DNA of 64,000 nt. It comes from Oxytricha trifallax (taxonomy: Eukaryota; Ciliophora; Spirotrichea; Sporadotrichida; Oxytrichidae). The notes below the pieces were generated by a model. The model searched no databases. It had not been told where the DNA came from and saw only the letters and a program-made list of their open reading frames with translations. The stretch lies in NCBI GenBank assembly GCA_000711775.1, contig ARYC01000248.1:1-64000 (forward strand), given 5' to 3'. This document shows positions 11,006 through 21,599 of this stretch, piece after piece. The translations under genes and the position numbers were made by a program. How positions within the stretch are numbered: the first letter of the stretch is position 1; each line of letters begins with the position of its first letter.

Positions 11006-11602
11006 TAAATTGTTCATGCCAAGCCCACTCCCTTCATCCTTAAGCCTAGTCTTTTCCCCTCCATTATAATTAGTTATTTCATAAATAAGTTTTTGTCCTG
11101 AAGACCGAAAATACATTTAATGAAGCAAATAAGTTTAAAGATTTACTCTGTCATTCAATAATTTTGAATACTAGCTTCTATAGGAAAATATTTTATATTT
11201 TGAAAAAACTTTATATAATTTAAAATATCATGTTTTTTTAATAAATTACATTTTAGATAAAAATATCATTTCTTCTACTCGCATATCTTAATAGGGATTA
11301 TATATTTTGGGACTATTAAGATATGCGAGTAGAAGAAATGATATTTTTATCTAAAATGTAATTTATTAATAAAACATGATATAATAAATTATATAAAGTT
11401 TTTTTTAAATATAAAATATTTTCCTATAGAAGCTAATATTAAATATGATTGACGGACAGAGTAAATTTTTTAAACTTATTTGCTTCATTAAATGTATTTT
11501 CGGTCTTCAGGACAAGAACTTATTTATGAAAAAACTAATTATAATGGAGGGGAAAAGACTCGGCTTAGGGATGAAGGGAGTGGGCTTGGCATGAACAGTT
11601 TA
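11006..11602. repeat. 289-bp-arm inverted repeat (hairpin)
   Basis: Arms 11006-11294 and 11313-11602 are near-perfect reverse complements with an 18-bp loop. Outer ends read TTGTTCATGCCAAGCCCACT and its mirror. Some single-base and small indel differences occur in the middle. No ORF. A fold-back element. Confidence 0.9.
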
Positions 11603-12606
11603 TTAAGATCTTAATTAAATTAAGATAAATAGGAGCTTATCTTGATTAGAAAATATGTTTTTTTTATATTACAATTATTAATCAACTTTTCAATTTTCAT
11701 TTATAATTGGATTAAATATTTTAAATTTAGACTATGTTAAATTGCAATTATTTGATTTTGTATTTATCGTAAATTCACAAAAATCATTAAATTCTGGCTT
11801 TATTACATAAACATAAGAGCCTTAGTTAATTTACAAAACATAACTTTAAAAGTAATCTGAAAGTATAGTACGATTAAACGTGCAGTTTATAAAAAAATAT
11901 TTTTTTTATCATTAATTATCAATTTACAATACTTCTAAAATTATTATTTTAAATATATTTAAGAGAAATATTTCTTTACATTAATTCATTTTAATGAGTC
12001 ATAAATATTAATATTTCTATAAAAATTATAAGATAAACGAAAAAATGAAATTATTATTTTTATCATTGATTTAATAAATCACTTATCAAAATACTATTAT
12101 TATTAAATAAATTTATGGATAAGTTTTTTAAAAATACTTTTGGATCTAAGTAACAGTTTTTAGATAAAAAATAAAATATAATACCATGAAGAAAAGGTTA
12201 ATCTTAAATAAAAATAAATAGATATAATCAAATAAAATCAATAATATACAATTAAGCTTGACAATTATTCCCTGTTTTTTTAAGCCTAGCGTATATTTGT
12301 AAGTCATTAATCAATATTTTGAGCAAAACATTAAATAAATTAAATACATTGAACTAAAAAGCTAATTATACTTATTTAAAGTTTGATATAAGGACACTAG
12401 AAAATGCAATCATTAGATTTTTGGATTTAAAGCTTGAAGTATTATCCAAAAATTTAGAGTTTATGAAGTAAATAAGTGAATTCAAAATTGTCATTGTATT
12501 TTATAATGCAGTGTTTTTGAAAATTATTAAAATATATAATAAAATTATCAATAAAATTAAACTGTTTCTTATAAATGTGCAATTGTCAATTATACTTTCA
12601 TAATCC
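11603..12606. other. AT-rich filler, nothing seen
   Basis: Extremely AT-rich with no conserved frame. It ends at the ATT target site of TBE copy A. Confidence 0.55.
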
Positions 12607-12609
12607 ATT

Positions 12610-12705
12610 CAAAACACCAAAACCCTTTAGTGAGGTTTATAAGTGCTTTAATTTGTAGGGTATAGTTGGGGTCTTATTTTTTTTGGGGATTTGTAGAGAG
12701 AGTGC
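12610..12705 (+). repeat. TBE-A left terminal inverted repeat
   Basis: CAAAACACCAAAACCC, then TTAGTGAGGTTTATAAGTGC, a GGGTATAGTTGGGGTC block and a GTAGAGAGA tail. Matches the reverse complement of the right end at about 17040-17137. One base breaks the telomere-like repeat (ACACC instead of ACCCC). Confidence 0.93.
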
Positions 12706-12861
12706 AGGTTTTATGTGAATTTTAAGTATATTTAATGATTATTAGGCGATTTAACTCAAATAAATTTTATCTGCTTGTCATTGTATCTCTTGAATCTTGC
12801 TCTCTAAAGTGGTTCAAGTAAATCGTCTTAGGATTATCTTGGGATGAGGCTCTTACAATTA

Positions 12862-14194
12862 TCATGTCTACAATCTGTTTGATTTCTTTGCAGATATCGT
12901 CGTGATTTATATGCTTACTCTCTTAACTTATTGATTATTTCTCTTATTTTTACCATAATAAGACATGCATTCCATGTCACTCTCTAAAATTATAGCAGCT
13001 ACTGCCCATACATCCCATTAAACTGATCCATTAGTCCACTTCTCTATTATTGGGGAGTAGCCAGGAGTGCCAAGAACCGTTGCTAAAGTCACTATCTCTT
13101 ATCTTAAGGCTCTATTGAAATCGATAACTACTACTTCTATAGAGCAGAGGTTCAGCATTACCTTTTCAGGTTTCAAATCTCTATGAACATATCCAAGTTC
13201 ATGCAACTTCTTGACACCCTGAATCATATCTGATAGTATATCATTCAAATCATTTGGGTATCTGTTATGATATAAATAATCTCTCAGAATCATTTCATAT
13301 TTCTTAAATCTCAGTGCGATAAAATCATAGCTTAAAATAACACCATCTAGCTTAAGCAAGTTCTTACAATCTTATCTCTATGCCTCTCTAAGAATCATAT
13401 ATTCTTTAGCGAACTCATTTTAGTATTGCTCGTTCTTAAGGAGATAGCTGAAAGGGTACACCTTGTATGCATACTCATCAACCACTATAAGCTTTGCTTT
13501 GTTAGGAACACTTATATGCAAGTAATTCTCAAAACAACTACTTAGATTAATTGCATTCAATGCAGGAATGCTCATTGCTTTTGCTTGGAAGCAGGCTAGA
13601 ATTGTATTACCTGCAGGTTAGTTCATCGATTCTTATCTTTTCTGTCTCTTGAGCTTCTTCTGCAACAACTCTCTTTAAGACTCGATAGTATTTTATTTTT
13701 TAGCTGGCACAAGTTTTTATATCTCTTTATATTAAATCTAGAACTCACTGAGGTGATGCTTTTGCATGTGCTTCTTAACTTTTGCAGAGTGAGTATAAGA
13801 CTTCCTACAAGTTGTGCATTAGTACCTTCCATCCACTTTATCATGCTTGAAATATATCTTGATTTTGCCAGAGTGTACCTCTTTAAGGTGTCTTCAAGCT
13901 TTGTTCGGTTGAGAAAAGATTCTAGCAGTCTTCACATAAAAATGTTTTTATCTTTTCATTAGGAAGCTGTTCTTTTAGGTCCTCAACATATTCAATTTAT
14001 GTTTAAAGTCCTATTTCTGCTCTCTTCTTTAAGTTTTATACTTCTATTTTGAAGACCTCTGCTTCAAACTCAAGACCTCTTAGCTCTACCTCCCTCTCAA
14101 CATAAATAACTTCTCGCCTTTTAGTTGAGGCAAAGTTTAGCTATGATTATCCACGGCTAAGAGAAACTGCTTTTCGATTTAAGTTAGTCGCCAT
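12862..14194 (-). CDS. TBE 57-kDa-type protein: C2H2 zinc fingers plus protein kinase
   Basis: ATG at 14194 (MATNLNRKAVSLSRG); TGA at 12862-12864. Domain order: a charged N-terminal third (VEREVELRGLEFEAEV); a C2H2 finger (CEDC...HLKEVH); a second finger (CTTCRKSYTHSAKVKKHMQK, then H); a linker; then a protein-kinase-like domain. The kinase part has YAYKVYPF with Glu in KEYMILRE, a catalytic loop HRDLKPEKV, VVVIDFN where DFG is usual, GTPGYSP and WDVWAVAAIILE. No glycine-rich loop is recognisable. TAA/TAG read as Gln throughout. One frame slip lies in the first finger near 13885. Finger-kinase fusions of this kind are the third TBE ORF; substrate and role are not known to me. The DFN change would weaken metal binding, so activity is uncertain. 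Confidence 0.88.
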
Positions 14195-14776
14195 GTTTAA
14201 ATTCAAATTTAAATTTCTATTATAAAGCTCTAATAACCTCTCTAGCTATAGTCACTCTGTACAGGAGTTGGCACTGAAACAATAATGGTTGATTTTGAAG
14301 TATTAGAGATCATATTTATGCTGGAGATCATATTTATGCTTAGTTTATAACTATAATTTTTCTAATTTCATTCTTAATATTTTACATTTTGGTACCAACT
14401 TAGATAAAATTCAGGTTGGTACTGGTACCAATTAGGTTTTGAACCAATTTGGAACTTTTCATTAAAACCTCATTAGTTTAAAACTAGGTACTAATTAATT
14501 TTTGGTACTATTAAATTGGTACCAATTAAAATTAAACAGAATTATTACCAGTACTAATTAAATTTAAACAAATTTAGTACTAATTTAATGGAACTAAATT
14601 GATAAAATGGAGCTCCATCTCTGAAGTTTGAAACAGCTTCTGCAAACTTTCTACACGTATCTTTGCAGGGTTGACCTCCTATAAGTTGTCCATATTTAAT
14701 AGTAAGATTTTAAGCAGTAGGATCCAGAACTCTATATATTAAAATTTGAAATTCAATAAGAAGAGAAGGAACAAGC
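14195..14776. promoter_or_regulatory. TBE divergent intergenic region with GGTACC repeats
   Basis: Lies between the divergently transcribed 57-kDa-type and 22-kDa-type genes, so it should hold both promoters. From about 14385 to 14600 it repeats palindrome-like motifs around GGTACCAATT and AGTACTAATT. A perfect 18-bp direct duplication (GAGATCATATTTATGCTG, then the same with a final T) lies at 14306-14341. A counterpart of the GGTACC-type block is present in TBE copy B at about 57110-57330. Confidence 0.6.
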
Positions 14777-15566
14777 ATGGAATCTATAAGTACTGCAATG
14801 AAGAGGGTTGAAGCTTCAGAAATGATCTCAAGATTTAGAAGCAAGGAAGATCTCTATCGATACCTCACTCAATATGGTAAGCATGTGACATATACTTAAT
14901 CATATACTATAGTCGGTTTATTACTTCCAACGATGGAAGGTACCAAAATCTCATTTTTAAAAGCGATACTCTGTGATGAGAAGAAAGCCTTCAAAAACAA
15001 TGAAATTAAGTTCATAGAAATACCAAACTACCCAGAGATTTCAGTCACTAATCTCTACGAGGATGCGATGAAAGATGAAGAGTTGGAAGTTTATCTTCCT
15101 ACAAAGAAACAACTCTCTAACAAACTTCCAGAAAGGAGCTTTTTCTTGGTGTTCTTGGCACTTTAAGAGAGAGCTATCTCAGAGAGATCAATGAAGAAGC
15201 TCAAAAGAAACGCTACTCTATTTATCCTGAAGATTAAAAGAAGCAAGGTATACTAATAAGCAAGACTTGGCTTGCGGAGCTTAAGAAGGATCCATACCTC
15301 TCTAGTAAGCTTTGACATATAACTTTGCAGGGAAACCTTTAACTGGTATATTTCTAATGAAAGAACATACAAAGGTTCACAGAGAAAGAAAGTCGCAGAC
15401 AATTCATGAGGTGAGCAAGAGACTTTATAAAGATTTTTAAAAGCCAGATGAAATGAACATAGATGCAGGAGCTGGCACTAAGAGAAGAAATATGGGCCCA
15501 AGCAAGCCATAAAAAGAGGAGAAGAAAGAGAAGCTAAACCTCTTTATGGGCCAATTCAATATGTGA
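14777..15566 (+). CDS. TBE 22-kDa-type protein
   Basis: ATG at 14777 (MESISTAMKRVEASEMISRF); TGA at 15564-15566. The frame shows RFRSKEDLYRYLTQYGKHV, then KISFLKAILCDEKKAFKNNE. It slips near 15145 to GVLGTLRESYLREINEEAQK and LAELKKDPYLSSK. After another slip near 15305-15410 it ends in EVSKRLYKDFQKPDEMNIDA and a Lys/Arg-rich tail. It is hydrophilic with a basic C-terminus. TBE copy B carries a recognisable relative (RFRRKKDLHQYLTQY...FLEAILCDEQK), which confirms the family. Its 3' end runs toward, and probably meets, the 3' end of the transposase gene on the other strand. Function unknown. Confidence 0.82.
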
Positions 15567-15609
15567 ATATATTCGTTCGTTTAAATCTAAAACTTATATA
15601 TAAACATTC

Positions 15610-16960
15610 ATATATCCCTCTCTCGCATAAATTGTTGTCTTATCTAAGCTCACTCTCATACAGTTGCTTTGAATTAAGTCTACTGTATCGTTGGGCAAGT
15701 CATGCATAAGGTGTTACAGCAGCAGTTTCTTGTAGTGAATCTTGATTTAACTCCAAAAGAATTCGATTCCATTAAACTGTGGGCTATAGGGAACGTTATA
15801 TACAGGAGTTATGTTCAACTCTTCATAAGCTTTCTTAGACTCCTTAGTCTTATGAACAGAGAGATTATCAACAAACAAGATGATCTATTAATCGTTATAT
15901 TTATCTCTTAGCTTGTGTAAGAATTCTATATACTACTCTCGCTTAATAGAGCGAGGATGAATGATGTAATTTTATAAACCTGAATCTTCGCTAATACCAG
16001 CTAAAATTGCATGGGTGACAACCTTCACTTTCTAGTCATAAACTACTATATATATTATCATACTTCTAGTACCACGACTTGTTAATAAAGGTGTTGAAGG
16101 TAAACACAGCTTCATCTGCTTGTATGAATTTGATGTTATTATCAATAGCCCTCTGCATTTATTCATATATATAGTTTAAATTATTACTATAAAATGGCAC
16201 TGTAAAATCAATCACTCTCTTCACTCTGTTGACAGTCTTGAAAGTAATATTGTAGAAATACATTTGAATTTGGAAAATTAAATTTAAATTAAATTAATTA
16301 TAAATCAAAATCGTGGCAGTTAAAGTTGGCCAATTTAAACGATCTTGGGCTCATTCGATAGAGAATTCAAAATTAGCTGGACTTTATTATTGGCGGTACT
16401 ATTTTATCGCATCCCTGGAGCGAGATAACTCGACTTTAATTAAACCCATCTAAATTCATTAAATTATACCCTCACATTAAAGTCGAGTTATCTCGCTCCA
16501 GGGGTGCGATAAAATAGTACCGCCAATAATAAAGTCCAGCTAATTTTGAATTCTCTATCGAATGAGCCCAAGATCGTTTGAATTGGCCAACTTTAACTGC
16601 CAAGATTTTGATTTATAATTAATTTAATTTAAATTAATTTCCCAATTTCGAATGTATTTCTACAATACCATTTCTTCTATAAATATTGGCTATAGTCTAA
16701 GGAGAGATACGCATGTCAGGAAACTTACGATGAAACGTCACAGCTCACTAGTCTATATGGAAAGTGTGCCCAATACTTAAAAGTTTTCAGTAAATATGGT
16801 GCTTTGAGATCTTTTATTTTCTTGCAGGATGCTTTCGAGTACCAGAATTAGAATGCTAAACAGCTAACATGCAGTGATACCTAACAGTTGAGGCAATCTT
16901 GTGTAAAAGCTGCATAATTCAATACTGGTTTGACTAAGTCTATATTAATTCTTGTACCAT
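15610..16960 (-). CDS. TBE 42-kDa-type DDE transposase, split by a MITE
   Basis: Probable ATG at 16960; the 3' end near 15610 is uncertain because the C-terminus overlaps the convergent gene. A DNA-binding helix-turn-helix segment (IYRRNG | ITFKTVNRVKRVID) is cut exactly by the MITE at 16250-16665. All three catalytic acidic residues are visible in the IS630/Tc1/TBE pattern: Asp in FIQADEAVF, Asp in LFVDNLSVHKTK, and Glu in YSPQFNGIEFFW. TAA/TAG read as Gln. One frame slip lies near 16035 (between YDNIYSSL and KVKVVTHAILAG), and the N-terminal 100 codons also change frame. This copy looks recently active but now disrupted in the germline sequence. Confidence 0.88.
16250..16665. mobile_element. 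Palindromic MITE, copy 3, nested in the transposase gene
   Basis: 416 bp, ends TTGTAGAAATACATT / AATGTATTTCTACAA, flanked by TA at 16248-16249 and 16666-16667. Near-perfect palindrome about a centre at 16440-16480. The outer arm has GGCAGTTAAAGTTGGCCAAT and CGATCTTGGGCTCATTCGAT; the inner arm has GGACTTTATTATTGGCGGTA. Removing the element with one TA leaves the surrounding transposase codons in one frame, which fixes the borders precisely. Confidence 0.95.
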
Positions 16961-17039
16961 ACCTAAGCTTAAGCAGTAAATCTAAATATTACTCATCATA
17001 AATAGATCCTAAATTTCGCTAATTTCTATTTCTCATTTT

Positions 17040-17137
17040 GCAAATTGGCCTAATTTCTCTACTAACCCCAATATGACCCCAACTATACCCAAAAATTAAA
17101 GCACTTATAAACCTCACTAATAGGTTTTGGGGTTTTG
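17040..17137 (-). repeat. TBE-A right terminal inverted repeat
   Basis: Reads GACCCCAACTATACCC, then GCACTTATAAACCTCACTAA, then GGTTTTGGGGTTTTG. This is the inverse of the left end, with the intact telomere-like repeat. Confidence 0.95.
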
Positions 17138-17140
17138 ATT

Positions 17141-18264
17141 GACAGAGCTTAAATATAGAAGACAGAACCTTCTTTAGAAGCTCTATTTTCTCTAAAAATT
17201 GAATTAGTTGCTTGAATTATAGAGTTAGTTGCTGAGTAAAGTACCCCTGCCTGCAGAGAGCCAATGTTCTTATTATTAATATAAAAATAAATATTTTAAT
17301 CTTCCAGAAGAGACAAGCGAAAAAATTTTAATATAAAATAATTCAATCTTTTTAAAGTATAATTTACAAAAAGCTAATTAATATTTATTTTTTCATAATT
17401 AAAATTGTAAGATATCAAATTATTTAACTAATTTTGATCAAAGTATAGATTATCAAAAATAAATAATAAGTTTTAAGCGTCTAAATATAGATTAGTAGAT
17501 TCGTAAATAGAGAATAATAGCCTAATATTCTAAAAAAACTTAGCATACTTTAATTCTTTTTGAATTTATAAAAATATTGTTGATTTGATAAAAATTTACA
17601 GATTTTAATTAAAAAAGGTAAATTTTTTAAGTAAAAAGAAATTTAAGTTTTAAATTAAAAAAACATTATTAACTTTTTGATTTATTTAAATGAACATCTT
17701 TACTATTAGTGATAATGTAATGTAAATAATATTTTAATTAATGCTATATAAAATAGATAATGAGTTTTATTTATGTTATGATTTTAAAATATATTTAATA
17801 TTTCATAACTGATAAAGTAGTTCTGAATTAATGAATTCTATATCAAATGGATGCGAATTTTTAAAAATATTTGATGTTGATCTTTTTATAGTTTTTATGG
17901 ATTTTAATAGAAACTTAAATTATATCTTGCAAATAAGTTATTGCTTCTAATTTATCTTTAAGAACATACTTATTAATTAGTTATTGTAATCTTAAGAAAA
18001 TTATACAATAGTACTAAAAGAGTTTTTGAATAATGAGTTTTTTGCATTAGTCAACAAAAGCTTAATATTTTTCTCGATTGAATTTTATTATATTAATGTA
18101 GTTGTTTATTAAAATATAAATAACTTAGAAATTTCACATATCAAAAGGAATGATTAGCTTACTATAAATATAATCAACATAGTAAAAAGATAATTTATAT
18201 ATAGGACAATAAATAATAATTTTTTATCAATTTTTTTGATTAAAAGTTCATTTAATATTTCAAA
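17141..18264. other. AT-rich filler, nothing seen
   Basis: A short less AT-rich stretch at 17141-17270 directly after the transposon shows no recognisable product. The rest is very AT-rich IES-like DNA. Confidence 0.5.
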
Positions 18265-19850
18265 AATGCAATTGCTTTGTTTTAGGGTTTATGAATACAC
18301 CTCCTTATACAGCCTAATAAAAACATATTATTATGAAATTGCTTGTGAAATTGCAATTTGTTAATCTTAAAACTGATTAATATGAAGTTATTACTCCTCC
18401 TTCCTTTCCTTGATAAATAAATTTACAATATTAACATTGATTTCCAACATAAGTTGAATTGGTTATTAATTATATTTTTTAATTGTTAATTATTTTTGGT
18501 GTCACTAAGAGTTGTATTTTCAATATTTCAAAATAAATTAAAATATTAAAAAATAATCTCTATTTTATCAATTTAATATTCAATAAAAAAATTGTGATTT
18601 TTCCTTGACTAGTAAATTAAAAAATTATATTTAAGCCCTATTTATTTAATTTTAACAGATCTTCTAAAAAATAATGAATTTACTTAATTAAAAATTTTAT
18701 AATTTGTAGTATTTATAGTCCTATTTAAAATAAAACATATAATTTAGTCTTTAATGATTATTTCTAGAAACAAAATAAAAAACTAAGTTCTTGAATTTAT
18801 TCTCCAAAATATTTATAAATAATTGAATTAGCACAGTATATTATTAGATAGTTTCATAATAATCATATTATTAATTTACTAATAAATTTATGTAAGAAAA
18901 AAATACAAACAATAAAATTAATAAAATTATATATTATAAACCAAATAAATTTTCTTGTTTTAATAATAATATTTACAATAGTCATTAAGCCACCAATTGC
19001 TGTATTAATGCATTTACTGACTGTATTATTCTTAAATGTAATTGAAGGAGCATTCATCACAAATATCATAGAGTTTCTGTTAGTTTAAATATAATAAAAT
19101 CATACTATTATATAGTCCTTATCTTACTATCGTATCTAGTTTGAGAAGACATGCAGCTTATGTTTGTAAATAGCATTTAGAAATTTAAGAATTTAGACTC
19201 TGAATAAATAAGTCCACCTCTTAATGATTAGAAGTCTATAAGTTAGCAGTTCTAAATTATAACACTTGCAGCGTCAGCAATTAAAATATTTTATTTTGAT
19301 AATTTGGAAGATCCCTCCAATTAAGAATGAGGTTGTGTTCATATTAAAAAATTTCTAAAAGTAATTTTAATGTTCGTAATGTTTAGATCTGAAATTGCAA
19401 TTTTTAGAGTTGGATTACTTGCATGTATTAATCCACCGTAGTTTGCTTTAGAGTTATTGATATAGGTTAAGTTCCCTCTAATCGTTAAATTCGATATTAT
19501 TGTGTCTTATTATAGTTTAAAAATTCTTATTCCACCCCCTATTTTGGCGTAACTGTCTGTTTGATTCGTGTTTAATAAAGTTATGTTTTGATCGTTCTCT
19601 AAACTCATTATACCACCTTCTTCGGCTTGATTTTTAAGAAAAATTTAAATAAGTATTTCTGTTAAATACTGTCGCATTCATGAGCATTACTAAAAAGAAA
19701 AAACATGGAATTACACATCTAGAACAAGAAATCATTCCTCCAGAATAAGCGTAGTTATTTCTAAAAGTTGAATTGAAGTCAGAATAGTTTGTGTCATTCA
19801 ACTGCATTACTCCTCCTTTGCTTGAGTTCAAGCAATTTTGAAACACACTG
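18265..19850 (-). CDS. Beta-helix membrane/surface protein segments (locus A, distal part)
   Basis: Minus-strand coils with TAA/TAG as Gln. At 18265-18420: GGVITSYQSVLRLTNCNFTS and QAVQGGVFINPKT. Near 19000-19065: NAPSITFKNNTVSKCINTAI. At 19380-19620: GGIMSLENDQNITLLNTNQT, IGGGIRIF, and LTYINNSKANYGGLIHASNP. At 19730-19846: KGGVMQLNDTNYSDFNSTFR with NYAYSGGMI. Each coil has an Asn/Ser-rich strand, then N-x-A-x-x-GG-x-I/V. This matches right-handed parallel beta-helix (pectin-lyase-like) proteins common in ciliates. AT-rich gaps of 100-400 bp, for example 18430-18960, split it into MDSs. The product is an internal part of a large protein; no C-terminal domains were found to the left. Confidence 0.75.
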
Positions 19851-21460
19851 CTTCTTGTTTCAAGACCATATTACAGCCTATTTGCGAATATTCAATTAAA
19901 ATAATTTAATTGAAAATAAATTTATTTATTATATCCCAAAATATTTAATTGATTTTTGATTGGAGCCTCGACAGTTTAAATTTATAATAAAACAAATTTT
20001 CTTTAATTATTGATTCTTTAACAAGACCACAATCAATTTTTGTTTTAATTTTTATAAATGATTTTGTTTAATTTTATTTGTTGAACATCGATTATGAATG
20101 TCATCTGGCATTTAATATAATTTTATTTACTTATAATATATTCTTTACAATGATTATAATATATTGTATCAGACTATCAAAGATCCTAATTCCAGCACTC
20201 TATGCTTCTGAATATTATATTTTATTTTTTTCTTTATAAAATTCTAAAATTTAATTATAGATGAACGCGCCTTTAAAATTAGATGAAAAGTTTCTGAACA
20301 CATTTGAGTATTTTTTCCCACTAACATATAATTTAAGAATAATTTAATTTATTAAAACATCAAGATTGAGATCTCCTAATAGATTTACATAACCCTTCAT
20401 TTATTTAATTGAAATTATTCCATCTACTGATAAATTATTAAATATATAAAATGATGAGTTCACATTTTCAATTAATGTGTTTGAGATGTTCAAATTCTGT
20501 AAGTTTTTGTTTTCTAAGTAAAACACAGATCCTTAACCCAAAGTTGTGTAAAATATAATATTAATTTATTTATTACATTAAGTTGAAATGTTTCTAATTG
20601 TTGTCCCATTTACAATGTATTCCACAGTTCTAGGGCTATAAAATGTAATATATTCATTTATTAGCTGGTTCTTTCATTTAAGTCTAGAGCAAATAACTCA
20701 TATATAATATTATTTATTTCATTAAAAAACAGTCCTCCTCCATTAAATTTATGATTATATAAATTAAAATATTCTATTCGTAGTGTTGATAGTGTCTATA
20801 AAAGAATCTAGAATAGTTAATTTTAAATATTTTAATTTAGCAATACTTGTTACATTTTATAATGATTTTATGATTGCGCTGTTATAGTTTTTATAATTAA
20901 TTTTGGCAATTTAATTTCTATTTTTTACTAAGATAAAACAATTAATTTATTAAATAATATTGGTTGATATGTTTCTAAATGACCCATTGCTTATAACGAA
21001 TTCATCTAAGTTTTCAAGTTAATAAATTCCAGATTCTAATGAATGGATTTGTTGATAAGTTGAATTGTTATCAATAAACTTGTTCACATTTATAATATAT
21101 TTAAATAAAATAATTATTATACATTACTGATTAAGAAAACAGACTGATTCCTCATAAAAATACAATTCTTTAATGACAGAAAATAATAATTTATTATAAA
21201 TTGATAATTAGAAAGCTTGCATTTACTGATTGAAAGAAAAAAAATATAAATAAATATTATTTAATATAGATTGAGTAGAGTTAATTCTAAAATGTGTCTG
21301 CTTTTGTAGTTGATTAATTAAAGTTTAATTTGTAGAGAATCTCTAAGTCCAGGTATCTTAGCAATCAATTGTCAAATTTCTAATATCTATTCCAGTTACT
21401 GTTAATTTAAAAGTTTAATTCCCTAAATAAGAATTAATAAATTTACTGCATTTGATGATT
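19851..21460 (-). CDS. Beta-helix protein segments (locus A, middle part)
   Basis: At about 20270-20660 one long frame reads YSPRTVEYIVNGTTIRNIST, GQGSVFYLENKNLQNLNISN, SSFYIFNNLSVDGIISI and VFRNFSSNFKGAFIYN. At about 20680-20760: FNGGGLFFNEINNIIYELFA. At 21300-21460: KLTVTGIDIRNLTIDCQDTW. All are Asn/Ile-rich coils of the same family. Coding pieces alternate with AT-rich patches where frames cannot be joined. There is no start or stop. The order on the minus strand continues that of the neighbouring segments. Confidence 0.72.
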
Positions 21461-21599
21461 ATAATAATTAATATAAAACTTTAAATTATACAATGATAGC
21501 ACACTCCCTTATTCAAGTTTTGAGTAACATTTAGCTGATGTAAATATAAAAACAATTTTTTTAATGTTGAGTTAATAAGCCTTAAAATAGACAATGATT

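Larger units (their letters stand above)
12610..17137. mobile_element. TBE: TBE-type transposon, copy A (near complete)
   Basis: 4528 bp; removing the nested 416-bp MITE leaves about 4.1 kb, the known TBE length. Ends are CAAAACACCAAAACCC and the inverted GGTTTTGGGGTTTTG, resembling hypotrich telomere sequence. The flanking ATT (12607-12609 and 17138-17140) matches the ANT target rule of TBEs. It carries the three TBE genes: zinc-finger/kinase (minus), 22-kDa-type (plus) and DDE transposase (minus). From established knowledge, TBEs are germline transposons removed during macronuclear development, and their transposases have been implicated in genome rearrangement in Oxytricha. Confidence 0.95.

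Noticed and set aside
13753-13962. Plus-strand ORF of 69 aa
   Set aside because: Antisense shadow of the zinc-finger part of the 57-kDa-type gene.
15702-15911. Plus-strand standard-code ORF of 69 aa
   Set aside because: It is the antisense shadow of the transposase catalytic region on the minus strand.
18863-19069. Standard-code 68-aa ORF as an independent small protein
   Set aside because: Only its first third is beta-helix coding; the remainder is AT-rich filler read through by chance.
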